Positions 25,232 to 33,430 of a stretch of DNA of 64,000 bases are shown here, one piece after another. The position numbers and the translations under genes are program-made. Each line of letters begins with the position of its first letter. Position 1 is the first letter of the stretch. The notes beneath the pieces were generated by a model. That model was not told where the DNA came from, did not search any database, and was given only the letters and a program-made list of their open reading frames with translations. Origin of the DNA: Flavobacteriales bacterium (GTDB taxonomy: Bacteria; Bacteroidota; Bacteroidia; Flavobacteriales_F; PHOS-HE28); NCBI GenBank assembly GCA_026129465.1, contig JAHCIA010000001.1:319964-383963 (forward strand), read 5' to 3'.

Positions 25232-27829
25232 TCAGAAGCGGAAACGTGCCCCGGCGAGGATGGCCCGTGGCAGACCGGGACGTGCACCAGCGGGCACGAG
25301 CGACGCCAGGTAGCGCTCGTCCAGGAGATTGCGGATCGTGAAGGAGAATTCCACCTGCTCCTTCGCCTGGCCGATGACCGGCCGCCAATAGGCCACCAGA
25401 TCCACCACGGCATAGGCCGGCACTTCCGTCTTCACGGCATCCGATCCACTGTGTCGGCCCGTGGGCATTTCGCCCACGAAAGTGGCCTGTGCGCTGATGC
25501 CGCCGCGGGCACTTTCCAATCCGGCGCGGAGGTTCACCTGGTGCCGGGCGATATAGGGTATGGGGTCCCCTTCCAACACCTGCCCCCAGCCGCTGAAGGT
25601 GCTGTTGAAGCTGCTTCCGAAACGGGCATCCGTCAACGTCCAGGCCAGTTGCATGGGCAGACGAAGCTTCTCACCGCGTCCGTGCAAGGCGTCGTGCTCC
25701 ACATGCAGCTCGATACCGCGCACCAAGGCCCGGCCACCATTGAACAGGTCGCCGCTGCCCGTACCGCCCGCCGCGGCCAGATCGGCGCCGAGCAGTTCCT
25801 CATAGTCGTTCAGGAAGCCGATCAATTGGAAATGTGTGCCCTTGTGTCGGATGCGCAGCCCGCTCTCGTAGTTCAAACTTCGCTCAGGTCTGGTCTCCGG
25901 ATCGCTGCCAGGCGGGGAGAAGCCCCGGTGGACGCCCGCGAAAAGGAAGAGGCCATCACGTATCGTCAGGTCCACGCTCACACCAGGTATCCACACCTCC
26001 ACGGTATTCTCGGTCCGCACAAGCTGGTCACCCGTCCGCCCGGGATCCTGCCGGCCGTAGTCGTTCTGTGCCAGGGTGATATGCTCGTACCGCAGCCCTG
26101 GCCGAAAACCCACACATCCGCGCTCATAGGCATAGGCCACATGCGCAGCGCGTGCGTCGGCGGTGGCCAGCCGATTGCTCTCGGTGCCCTGTTGGCCGCG
26201 GCTGGTGAGCATCATGTGGCCGCTGCGCATGCGGTAGCCGTCTGTGCGTTGGAAGCGGTCCATCAGATCACGGTGCACGCGGATGCCAGCTTCAATGTCA
26301 TGCCTGCCCCGATCCATGCTGATGTTCTTGGAAGCGGTGAATTGCAGCCCGCTGCTCTGGTAGTTGCGCAGGTTCGACTTCACTTGCATCGCATCACCGC
26401 CGGTATCGCCGCCACCGAGCGCCTCCATCGCCCATGGCCAAGGTGAGGGGTCATCGAGCAGGCTCGCGATCGGCAACTTGGCTCCAGAACTGTCCACCAC
26501 CTGGTCCAACTTGTACCAGTCGCGGTGCGTGTTGGTGCGGTACGCCGTTGCTACGAAGCTTATTCCGCCCTTCAACTCCAAGCCATAGCGCGCGGTGAGC
26601 ATATCCTGCCGCACCGTCATGCGGTCATTGGCCGATGCGGCATAGCGACGCAAGGGTGTCCGCTGGAAGTCGGCCATGGAAAGGCCCAGGTAGGTCTCGT
26701 CGCTCGCCTCGGTGTTGAGGCTGGCGCGAAATGAGATCGCCTGCCGGATGCGGGCTTCGTCACGTGCCCGCCATTGGGCCTTCACCACATGGTCGCCTTT
26801 CTGGAATCCGGTGGGGCCCTGGGTATCGAGCTGCTTGAATCCGTCGGCGGCCTGCTGGAAGGTCTCCACCAGGAAACCCGCGTGATCGCCGTTGGCCAGG
26901 GTCTGTTCGGTCCCCGCATGGGCATGCAGGTCGCGCATACCGAAGGATCCGCCGCGCAACAGGACCATACCGCTGGTGCGTTCGGGGATGGGTGTGGACA
27001 GCAGGTTGATGGCGCCACCCGTGGTGAGTGGCCCATGGCGGATCTGGCTGCTCCCCTTGGCCACTTCCACCGCGTGCATACGGCCCATGGTGGGGAAGTA
27101 GTACGCCGCTGGGGCCGCATAGGGCGCAGGCGCCACCAGCACACCGTCCTCCATCACGGTGATCTTCGCGCTGCGCTCCGCACCCGCACCGCGCATGCCG
27201 ATGTTTGGTCGAAGTCCGAAACCGTCCTCCTCCTGCACATTCACACCGGGCACCGTGCGCAACAACCGGCCAATGTCCGTCTGGCCATACAGCGCCATCT
27301 CCTTCGGACCGATGTACCACACCGATCCCGGGGTCTCCTGTGCCGGGCCGGAACCACCGGTCAAGCTCGATCGCACCGTGAAGACAGGAAGCTCCACGAC
27401 CCTTTCCTTCAGCTTGATCTCCATGGGTGCGCCATTCACGGCAGCGGCCCCGGTCCAGAGATCATGTCCCACGCTGCTTACGGCGATCCGTGCGCCTTCG
27501 GAAGGGATCCCTTGCAGGCGGAACCGGCCTTGGGCATCCGTGACCGTGCCGATGGATGTTCCCAGGATGGACACGTTCACGAAGGGCAGCCCCAGTCCCC
27601 GTGCATCTGTGACGATACCGTGCGATACCATCTCCTGGGCTTGGACCGATGGCATGCATGCCCACACCAAAGCGGCCACCTTGCCCATGGCGCGCAGCCA
27701 GGCCCGCAGCGCACGTCCAGGGGCCTCGCGGGAAATTTCGCCCAACACGGCCTTGGTGCGCGCATCCAGCAGCCGGGAGGTCTCGCTTCGCCTGGAGCGG
27801 TGGAGAGAACACTTGCCGATGGTGGACAT
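25232..27829 (-). CDS. TonB-dependent outer-membrane receptor, FecA-like
   Basis: About 865 residues. A carboxypeptidase-regulatory-like domain (GIVTDARGLGLPFVNVSILG) precedes the plug (TDIGRLLRTVPGVNVQEEDGFGL, ITVMEDGVLVAPAPYAAP, SSQIRHGPLTTGGAINLLST), which resembles FecA, and a 22-strand barrel that ends in Phe (ARFRF). It would import a chelated metal or another large nutrient with TonB energy. Start choice: ATG 27829 lies 21 nt after an AAGTTTTG element (27851-27858) but puts about 47 residues before the hydrophobic signal; ATG 27688 gives a conventional signal peptide (GKVAALVWACMPSVQAQ). No siderophore or heme genes are adjacent. Confidence 0.9.
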   Translation of the reverse strand: MSTIGKCSLHRSRRSETSRLLDARTKAVLGEISREAPGRALRAWLRAMGKVAALVWACMPSVQAQEMVSHGIVTDARGLGLPFVNVSILGTSIGTVTDAQGRFRLQGIPSEGARIAVSSVGHDLWTGAAAVNGAPMEIKLKERVVELPVFTVRSSLTGGSGPAQETPGSVWYIGPKEMALYGQTDIGRLLRTVPGVNVQEEDGFGLRPNIGMRGAGAERSAKITVMEDGVLVAPAPYAAPAAYYFPTMGRMHAVEVAKGSSQIRHGPLTTGGAINLLSTPIPERTSGMVLLRGGSFGMRDLHAHAGTEQTLANGDHAGFLVETFQQAADGFKQLDTQGPTGFQKGDHVVKAQWRARDEARIRQAISFRASLNTEASDETYLGLSMADFQRTPLRRYAASANDRMTVRQDMLTARYGLELKGGISFVATAYRTNTHRDWYKLDQVVDSSGAKLPIASLLDDPSPWPWAMEALGGGDTGGDAMQVKSNLRNYQSSGLQFTASKNISMDRGRHDIEAGIRVHRDLMDRFQRTDGYRMRSGHMMLTSRGQQGTESNRLATADARAAHVAYAYERGCVGFRPGLRYEHITLAQNDYGRQDPGRTGDQLVRTENTVEVWIPGVSVDLTIRDGLFLFAGVHRGFSPPGSDPETRPERSLNYESGLRIRHKGTHFQLIGFLNDYEELLGADLAAAGGTGSGDLFNGGRALVRGIELHVEHDALHGRGEKLRLPMQLAWTLTDARFGSSFNSTFSGWGQVLEGDPIPYIARHQVNLRAGLESARGGISAQATFVGEMPTGRHSGSDAVKTEVPAYAVVDLVAYWRPVIGQAKEQVEFSFTIRNLLDERYLASLVPAGARPGLPRAILAGARFRF

Positions 27830-27937
27830 GGGAGCCGGGTGGAGCGGCCGCAAAACTTCCCTCTGCCAACACAGTGGGCAATACTTCGATCGTGGTATTG
27901 ATCGGCGGAAGGATCGACGATCGATCGTGGGATCGCG

Positions 27938-29095
27938 TCAGTCGCCTTGGTCGTTGCGGCGAAGCAGAAGGACCTGACGGCCGAGTTCGGCGAAGGACCA
28001 ACCACTGGCCACGAAACCCTGGGCCAGGGCATGCACGTGCAGCAACTTCGCCTCCTTGCCGGTCTCATAGGCACGTTCCCATGACAGTTGCCCGTTGGTG
28101 CCGCAGCGCATCGCCATGGCGTCACCGATGGCCGACCGGTATCGCTCCCCGCCAATGATCAGGTCGCCGTTGGACGCCAGTGCGATGGCGTGGGCCGCGC
28201 GGTTGAAGATCGTGTCGCCATGCACGCGCGTCCAGAGCGTGTCGCCGTTGTGGTCCAGCTTGATGAGGTGGACGCAGCGTTTCCGCCTGCCCAGATGGTC
28301 CTGTGGCCCCAGTCCATCGGTGTGTCCTGCCAGGATGAAGCGGCCGTCCGGTGCGCGCACCACCGCCTTGGCGGTCTCATTCAATGCGCTGCCCGTGCTG
28401 TTGTCCCATTGGAGCGCGCCTTGAAGGTCCAGCCGCATCGCCATCGCATCACTGGCGCCGCCCGCGTTCATACGGCGCCCGGCGATCACCAGGCCGGTGG
28501 CATCCACCGCGACCCCGTTGGCCTCCTCATCGAAGATTGAGGGGAAGACCTGTGTCCATAGCACACCACCTTGGGCATCGAAGCGCGCCACCAGCACGTC
28601 ATGCGTGGCGCCGGTCACAGAGACGCCGCAGACCACCGCACCGCCATCGGGCAGGGACGCCACGCCGAGGTATTGCTGTTGGCCGGGTAAATCGGGCCGA
28701 ACCGCCCAAAGCACATTCGCCTGCGCATCCAGTTTGATGAGCACGCCGTCGTGGTCCGTTCGCCCTGGTGCGAAGGAACTGCCGGCGATGAAACGGTCGT
28801 CCCCTGTGCCCATGGCCATGGCTTGCAGGAATACCGCACCATTTAGGGGCAATTCCGCCTGACCGTTCAATTGTCCGTTGGAACCGCAGTGCATCAGGAA
28901 CGGTCGGTATCGCCGTGCGCCTGGATCATAGATCCGCGCGGCCACCATCCAGCCGGTCGCAGTGGGCATCACACCCACGCCATCCTGCGCATACATGCCA
29001 CCCAGCAACTGGGTGAAACTGCTCTGCCCATGAAGGGTTCGCACCGTGGCGATCGCCACTCCAAGGATGATGCACGATGTCAGGAGCCGTTTCAT
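27938..29095 (-). CDS. Exported beta-propeller-like protein (SBBP-type repeats)
   Basis: 385 residues from ATG 29095; a hydrophobic signal follows (KRLLTSCIILGVAIATVRTLHGQ). The rest is built of repeating blades of the form LIKLDAQANVLWAV, LVARFDAQGGVLWTQVF, AMRLDLQGALQWDN, HLIKLDHNGDTLWTRVHGD and AMRCGTNGQLSWERAY, spaced about 45-50 residues, as in SBBP/kelch-like secreted proteins of Bacteroidota. There is no T9SS domain at the C-terminus, so it probably stays in the periplasm. It lies downstream of a divergent promoter pair shared with the PAP2 gene. Confidence 0.75.
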   Translation of the reverse strand: MKRLLTSCIILGVAIATVRTLHGQSSFTQLLGGMYAQDGVGVMPTATGWMVAARIYDPGARRYRPFLMHCGSNGQLNGQAELPLNGAVFLQAMAMGTGDDRFIAGSSFAPGRTDHDGVLIKLDAQANVLWAVRPDLPGQQQYLGVASLPDGGAVVCGVSVTGATHDVLVARFDAQGGVLWTQVFPSIFDEEANGVAVDATGLVIAGRRMNAGGASDAMAMRLDLQGALQWDNSTGSALNETAKAVVRAPDGRFILAGHTDGLGPQDHLGRRKRCVHLIKLDHNGDTLWTRVHGDTIFNRAAHAIALASNGDLIIGGERYRSAIGDAMAMRCGTNGQLSWERAYETGKEAKLLHVHALAQGFVASGWSFAELGRQVLLLRRNDQGD

Positions 29096-29106
29096 CCAGT
29101 GCGCCA

Positions 29107-29114
29107 CGAAAGTA
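29107..29114 (-). promoter_or_regulatory. -7-like element TACTTTCG, left arm of a divergent promoter
   Basis: Lies 11 nt before the ATG at 29095. Only 19 bp separate it from the element of the opposite gene. Confidence 0.45.
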
Positions 29115-29133
29115 GTGGAGCCGGACCGGGCCG

Positions 29134-29141
29134 TAGTTTCG
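29134..29141 (+). promoter_or_regulatory. -7-like element TAGTTTCG, right arm of a divergent promoter
   Basis: Ends 4 nt before the ATG at 29146, so the PAP2 message is probably leaderless. Confidence 0.45.
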
Positions 29142-29145
29142 CCGC

Positions 29146-29799
29146 ATGGAGCGCGAAATGGCGGTGCGTTGTTTCCTGGTCACCGGGCTGGCGTTCGCCG
29201 TTCCCGCGCTGGTGGCGGTGGCGCAGCATGATCAATTGGCGTTGCACCGCATCATCAACGCGCATCACGCGCCCTGGTCCGACCTGTTCTTCCGTTACGC
29301 CACACACCTGGCCGATGGCCTCGTTCCCACCGTACTGGCGGTAGTATTGCTTTTCCTGCGGGATGTCCGATCGTTCCTGATGATGGGCCTGGGATGCGGG
29401 ATCTCCGCGATCGTGGTACAGGCGCTCAAGCATCTGGTCTTCGGTGCACACCATCGGCCAGCGGGCAGGCATGCAGAACTGGATGGCATCCGGTGGCTGG
29501 AGGGCGTGGACCTGCACCACCACTTCAGCTTTCCCAGCGGACACGCCACGGCCGCTTTCGCCATGTGTCTGGCGTTGGCGGTGATCGTGGCGCGTCCGCG
29601 TTGGGGTGTGGTGCTGGCCGCCGTGGCGTCGGTGCTCGCCTTCAGCAGGGTCTACATCTCTCAGCACTTCACCGAGGATGTGCTCGCCGGGGCGGCCTTG
29701 GGCGGCATCAGCGCATGGCTGGTGTACCGCTGGCTCTACCGTTCGCGCTTCGCCACGCGGCCCTGGCTTGACCGGCGCCCCTTCTACTTGCCGAAGTAG
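29146..29799 (+). CDS. PAP2-family membrane phosphatase
   Basis: 217 residues. The three phosphatase motifs are present: KHLVFGAHHRP (KxxxxxxRP), FSFPSGHATAAF (PSGH) and SRVYISQHFTEDVLAG (SRxxxxxHxxxD). Five to six hydrophobic spans place it in the inner membrane with the active site facing the periplasm. Substrates in the family are lipid phosphates such as undecaprenyl pyrophosphate or phosphatidic acid; LpxE/PgpB-like roles cannot be separated from sequence. The 3' end overlaps the convergent gene by 16 bp. Confidence 0.93.
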   Translation: MEREMAVRCFLVTGLAFAVPALVAVAQHDQLALHRIINAHHAPWSDLFFRYATHLADGLVPTVLAVVLLFLRDVRSFLMMGLGCGISAIVVQALKHLVFGAHHRPAGRHAELDGIRWLEGVDLHHHFSFPSGHATAAFAMCLALAVIVARPRWGVVLAAVASVLAFSRVYISQHFTEDVLAGAALGGISAWLVYRWLYRSRFATRPWLDRRPFYLPK

Positions 29800-30287
29800 T
29801 AGCGGAAGCCGAGCGCCGCGCCGATGTCGAAGGTGGTGCTGGGCACGATGTCCAGCGTGGGTGACGCTTCCAGGAAGATGTCCACCGGAGCGCCCTCGAA
29901 CATGTAGGTAAGGCCCACCGGGAACCTGACGCCCAGCCGCGTGTGCCCGCCCCGGCTGTCATACCACCGGCCATTGGCCCAATAGCGATCGCCGGTCCAA
30001 CTGCGCATGCGGATGCCAGGACCGTAGTGCAACGCCATGCGGCCCTTGTTCACATTGATCAGGTTGAAGTTGTGGAAGAGGTAGTCGCCGTGCAGGTGGA
30101 AGTAGCCACCACGGCCCCAACCTCCCCAGGCCACCCCGAAGGCGATGGCGTTGTTGCCGCCGGTCCAAGCCTTGCCGGAGATGCCGGTGGGTTCGCCAAG
30201 CATGATGCCGAGGCCGAAGCCATGGTCCTGGGCATGTATGGCCATGCTGGAACCCAATAGGAACAGGATGATGATGTAACGTTTCAT
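29784..30287 (-). CDS. Small outer-membrane beta-barrel-type protein
   Basis: 167 residues from ATG 30287. Signal peptide KRYIIILFLLGSSMAIHAQ, then alternating Gly/aromatic strands (LGIMLGEPTGISGKAW, YFHLHGDYLFHNFNLI, MALHYGPGIRMR, LGVRFPVGLTYMFEG) ending with Y-F-G-K after GFRYY, typical of an 8-strand barrel. No named family recognised. A GAACTTTG element (30292-30299) ends 4 nt before the start. Confidence 0.78.
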   Translation of the reverse strand: MKRYIIILFLLGSSMAIHAQDHGFGLGIMLGEPTGISGKAWTGGNNAIAFGVAWGGWGRGGYFHLHGDYLFHNFNLINVNKGRMALHYGPGIRMRSWTGDRYWANGRWYDSRGGHTRLGVRFPVGLTYMFEGAPVDIFLEASPTLDIVPSTTFDIGAALGFRYYFGK

Positions 30288-30332
30288 GGTGCAAAGTTCA
30301 GGTTGATGACGCACTGATGCCATTTTCCGTGC

Positions 30333-31637
30333 CTATGGACCTACCTCGCCCCGATTTTCCTTGATCGATGAGGCCCACAGCCGCTGGTGGTCACCTTGCG
30401 GATCGTACTGCGCAGCCTGGCGATCGGGGAGGAATTTCCTCAGGGGCCTGGGGTCGTTCCCCACACCGGCGATGTACTGCCAGTTGCCCCAATTGCTGCA
30501 AGGGTCGTAGTCGATGAGCATACACTCGAACCACCAGGCGCCCATACGCCAGTCGAGCCCCAGGTCGTGCACCAGGTAGCTGGCTGTGTTCTGGCGTCCG
30601 CGGTTGCTCATCCAGCCGGTGGCGGCCAGTTCGCGCATGTGCGCATCGATGAAGGGCTGGCCCGTGCGACCCTCGCACCAAGCGGCGAAGCGGCGCGGGT
30701 CGTGGTTCCCCTGGGCGGGCTTGTGGGCGATACCGCTGCGCTTGAAGAGGTCCGCACCGTGCTTCGCGGCCGTGAACTGGAAGAAGTCGCGCCACAGCAG
30801 TTCGAAGACCAGCCAGTAGGTGCTCTCATTGGCGCCATGGAGCCGCTCATAACGCTTCACCTGGTGGTACACCTCGCGCGCGCTGATGCAACCCAGCGCC
30901 AGCCAGGGGCTGAACTTGCTGCTGTAGTCCGCGCCGATCATGCCGTTGCGCGTTTCCTTGTAGCTGGAGAGGGAGCGGTTGTCCCAGAAGTAGTGCTTCA
31001 ATCGTTCCAGTGCGGCGGCACGTCCGCCCGTGAAGTGCATCACCGCACGCGGGTCACTAGTGGGCGCTTCGCAGCCGAGATCCGCCAGGGAGGGAAGTTG
31101 GCTGGCCCACTCCGTTGGCGTGGGCAATTGTGAAGGTTCGGGCAATGCATCGCGCACCTGCCAATGGGTCTCCACCTTGTGGCGGAAGGCGGTGAAGACC
31201 TTGGGCAACTTCTCGATGGGAAGGGGTAAGTCCTCCGGATGCAGCAGTGTGGGGGGACCGGCCGCCCGCACGGGCAGCACTTCGGACACCGTGCGCAGGT
31301 GCCGTTGTTCCTCCCAGGCGAATTGCCGCTTGGTGTACACGGCTTCCACTTTCCATTCCGCCGCGATCCGCGACAGCACGGTGGCAGGTTCACCGATGTA
31401 CACCCGCAAAGCCGACCCGCGCAAGTGCAGTTGGGCATCGAGGTCGGCAAGGCTTTCCAACAGGAACTGTGCACGGTACGGACCCATCCTGCTGAAGCCG
31501 AAGGGCGATGGAGCGATCTGCCGCGGATCGATGATGTGCACCGGCAGTACCTCGTCGCTGTCCGCCAAGGCATCCACCGCAGCGGGATGATCGGCCAGGC
31601 GCAGATCGTTGCGGAACCAGAGGAAGGAGCGGGACAT
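30333..31637 (-). CDS. DASH-type cryptochrome/photolyase
   Basis: 434 residues, the family length. The N-terminal antenna-binding Rossmann domain starts RSFLWFRNDLRLADHPA; the FAD domain shows KETRNGMIGADYSSKFSPWLALGCIS, ELLWRDFFQF, TGWMSNRGRQNTASYLVHDLGLDWRMGA and the flavin-site WFECMLIDYDPCSNWGNWQY. DASH cryptochromes repair cyclobutane pyrimidine dimers, mostly in single-stranded DNA, with blue light and may have signalling roles. It is followed by a short gap from the second photolyase gene on the same strand (25 nt), so both probably form one unit with the DUF2256 gene. Confidence 0.93.
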   Translation of the reverse strand: MSRSFLWFRNDLRLADHPAAVDALADSDEVLPVHIIDPRQIAPSPFGFSRMGPYRAQFLLESLADLDAQLHLRGSALRVYIGEPATVLSRIAAEWKVEAVYTKRQFAWEEQRHLRTVSEVLPVRAAGPPTLLHPEDLPLPIEKLPKVFTAFRHKVETHWQVRDALPEPSQLPTPTEWASQLPSLADLGCEAPTSDPRAVMHFTGGRAAALERLKHYFWDNRSLSSYKETRNGMIGADYSSKFSPWLALGCISAREVYHQVKRYERLHGANESTYWLVFELLWRDFFQFTAAKHGADLFKRSGIAHKPAQGNHDPRRFAAWCEGRTGQPFIDAHMRELAATGWMSNRGRQNTASYLVHDLGLDWRMGAWWFECMLIDYDPCSNWGNWQYIAGVGNDPRPLRKFLPDRQAAQYDPQGDHQRLWASSIKENRGEVGP

Positions 31638-31662
31638 GGTGCAAGGGTGGGGCGGATGCCGA

Positions 31663-33240
31663 CTACAGCGTTTCGATATCGGCCAGCAGTTGTTCTCCTT
31701 TGTCCAGCAGGGCCTGCCGTGCCGCAGGTGCCATCTTCTCCCAGGTGCGGTACACCATGCCCACCCGCATCATCGTTCCGGGTCTTGCGTCAGGGCTTTC
31801 CAGGCGTTCCCGGTTGCGGGCGTGGAAGTGCCAGTATAGCGCGTTGAAGGGGCAGGCCTTCGGGCCAGTGCGGTCGTTCACGTCGTAATAGCAGTTTCCG
31901 CAGTGGTGGCCCATCTTGTTCAGGTAGGCGCCGCTGCTCACATAGGGCTTGGTGCCCACGATGCCGCCATCGGCCCACTGGCTCATGCCGCGCGTGTTGG
32001 TGATCTCCACCCACTCCAGCGCGTCGATGTAGATGCCCAGGTACCAGCGGTCCACCTCATCGGGGTGCACGCCCGCCAGCAGCGCGAAGTTGCCGGTGAC
32101 CATCAGCCGCTGGATGTGGTGCGCGTAAGCGTTGGTGAGGCTGCCGGTGATCGCCTCGCGCAGGCAGGCCATCTTCGTGCGACCGGTCCAGAACCACTCG
32201 GGCAAAGGGCGTTCGTGGCCGAGGAAGTTCATTCCGGCGTACTGCGGCATGTGCGCCCAGTAGGCCCCGCGCATGTATTCGCGCCAGCCGATGATCTGCC
32301 GGATGAAGCCTTCCACCTGAGGCAGAGTGATGCGCTCGGGATCGGCCCTCCAGGCGGCTTCAGCGGCTTCGCATACTTCCAGTGGCGATATCAACTTCAC
32401 GTTCATGGCGAAGCTGAGGCGCGAGTGGTACAAAGCCCACTGACCGGGCATCAGTGCATCCTGGTAGGTGCCGAAGCAGGGCAGGAGGTGTTCGCTGAAG
32501 TGGTCGAGCAGTTGAAGACTTTCCGCTCGGTCCAGCGGCCAGGGGAAATGCCGCGCGTCCACCGTGCCGATCGTCTTCACGCCGTGGGCCTCCACCATCT
32601 GCTGGATACCGCGCAGGTCGTGGTCGAAGAGCAGGGGAGGAGGGGCCACGTGCGACTTCGGTGGGCGGCCCCGGTTCTCCTTGTCGAAGTTCCATTGCCC
32701 GCCGATGGGCTGGTCACCATTCATCAGCAGGCCGGTGCGTTCGCGCATCACGCGGTAGAAGCGCTCCATCAGGTACTGCTTCTTCCCCTTGAAGAGTGTG
32801 CCCAGTTCCTCGCGGGTGGTGAGGAAGTGCTCGGTGTCCGCCACTTCCACCGCACAGCCGCAGCGCTTCGCGAAGTCATTCAGCTGCTGGTCCAGGCGAT
32901 ACTCATCGGGCAACTGGTACCCGAAGGTCCGCGCGCCGATCTGCTCCAGGATCCACTGCAGGTTGTCCGGGATGGACTGTGTGTTGCGCGGATCGAGGCT
33001 GATGTACAGCACGCGTTGTCCGTCCTTCCGAAGATGTTCCGCAAAGCGCCGCATGGCCCCGAAGAAGCCCAGCACCTTCTGCACATGGTGCCACGCGTAG
33101 TCGGTCTCCTGCCGCACTTCCATGAGCACGTACAGGGCGTCCGGGTCCGGCTCCTTGAACCAGCTGTGCGCCCCATTGAGCTGATCGCCCAGGATCAGGC
33201 GGAGGCGATCGGCCGGACCTGGTTCCTGTTGTTTCGGCAT
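31663..33240 (-). CDS. Fe-S cryptochrome/(6-4) photolyase (PhrB/CryB type)
   Basis: 525 residues from ATG 33240, which opens the conserved [20 protein letters not shown]-domain signatures include [38 protein letters not shown] and [23 protein letters not shown]. Four Cys that would bind the 4Fe-4S cluster of this class are seen in [14 protein letters not shown] and KACPFN. Members repair (6-4) photoproducts or act as photoreceptors. The start overlaps the DUF2256 ORF by 46 nt. The alternative longer frame to 33513 is not supported by homology. Confidence 0.93.
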   Translation of the reverse strand: MPKQQEPGPADRLRLILGDQLNGAHSWFKEPDPDALYVLMEVRQETDYAWHHVQKVLGFFGAMRRFAEHLRKDGQRVLYISLDPRNTQSIPDNLQWILEQIGARTFGYQLPDEYRLDQQLNDFAKRCGCAVEVADTEHFLTTREELGTLFKGKKQYLMERFYRVMRERTGLLMNGDQPIGGQWNFDKENRGRPPKSHVAPPPLLFDHDLRGIQQMVEAHGVKTIGTVDARHFPWPLDRAESLQLLDHFSEHLLPCFGTYQDALMPGQWALYHSRLSFAMNVKLISPLEVCEAAEAAWRADPERITLPQVEGFIRQIIGWREYMRGAYWAHMPQYAGMNFLGHERPLPEWFWTGRTKMACLREAITGSLTNAYAHHIQRLMVTGNFALLAGVHPDEVDRWYLGIYIDALEWVEITNTRGMSQWADGGIVGTKPYVSSGAYLNKMGHHCGNCYYDVNDRTGPKACPFNALYWHFHARNRERLESPDARPGTMMRVGMVYRTWEKMAPAARQALLDKGEQLLADIETL

Positions 33241-33362
33241 CGGTCGCTGCAGTGCTTCACCTCGTCCCACACACGCTCCCATTTCTTGCGCCAGTGGAAA
33301 GGCCTGCCACAGGTGGCGCAGGTCTTCGTAGGGCGTAGGGAGGGGGGGCGGTGGCGGGGCAC
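33195..33362 (-). CDS. DUF2256 zinc-ribbon microprotein
   Basis: 55 residues if read from GTG 33362 (no ATG is close; the first ATG is at 33419). The core [20 protein letters not shown]...[15 protein letters not shown] has four Cys as CxxC and CxxxC, the DUF2256 signature as I know it. DUF2256 genes are commonly found beside cryptochromes, which fits: it overlaps the start of the Fe-S photolyase by 46 nt and would be co-transcribed. Function unknown; a small zinc-binding partner is plausible. Confidence 0.75.
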   Translation of the reverse strand: MPRHRPPSLRPTKTCATCGRPFHWRKKWERVWDEVKHCSDRCRNNRNQVRPIASA

Positions 33363-33430
33363 GCGGAAGGAACACGGAACGGCAGCGCGTGTTCGTGCGG
33401 GAAGCGTTCGAAGCCCCAACTTCGCGAGCG

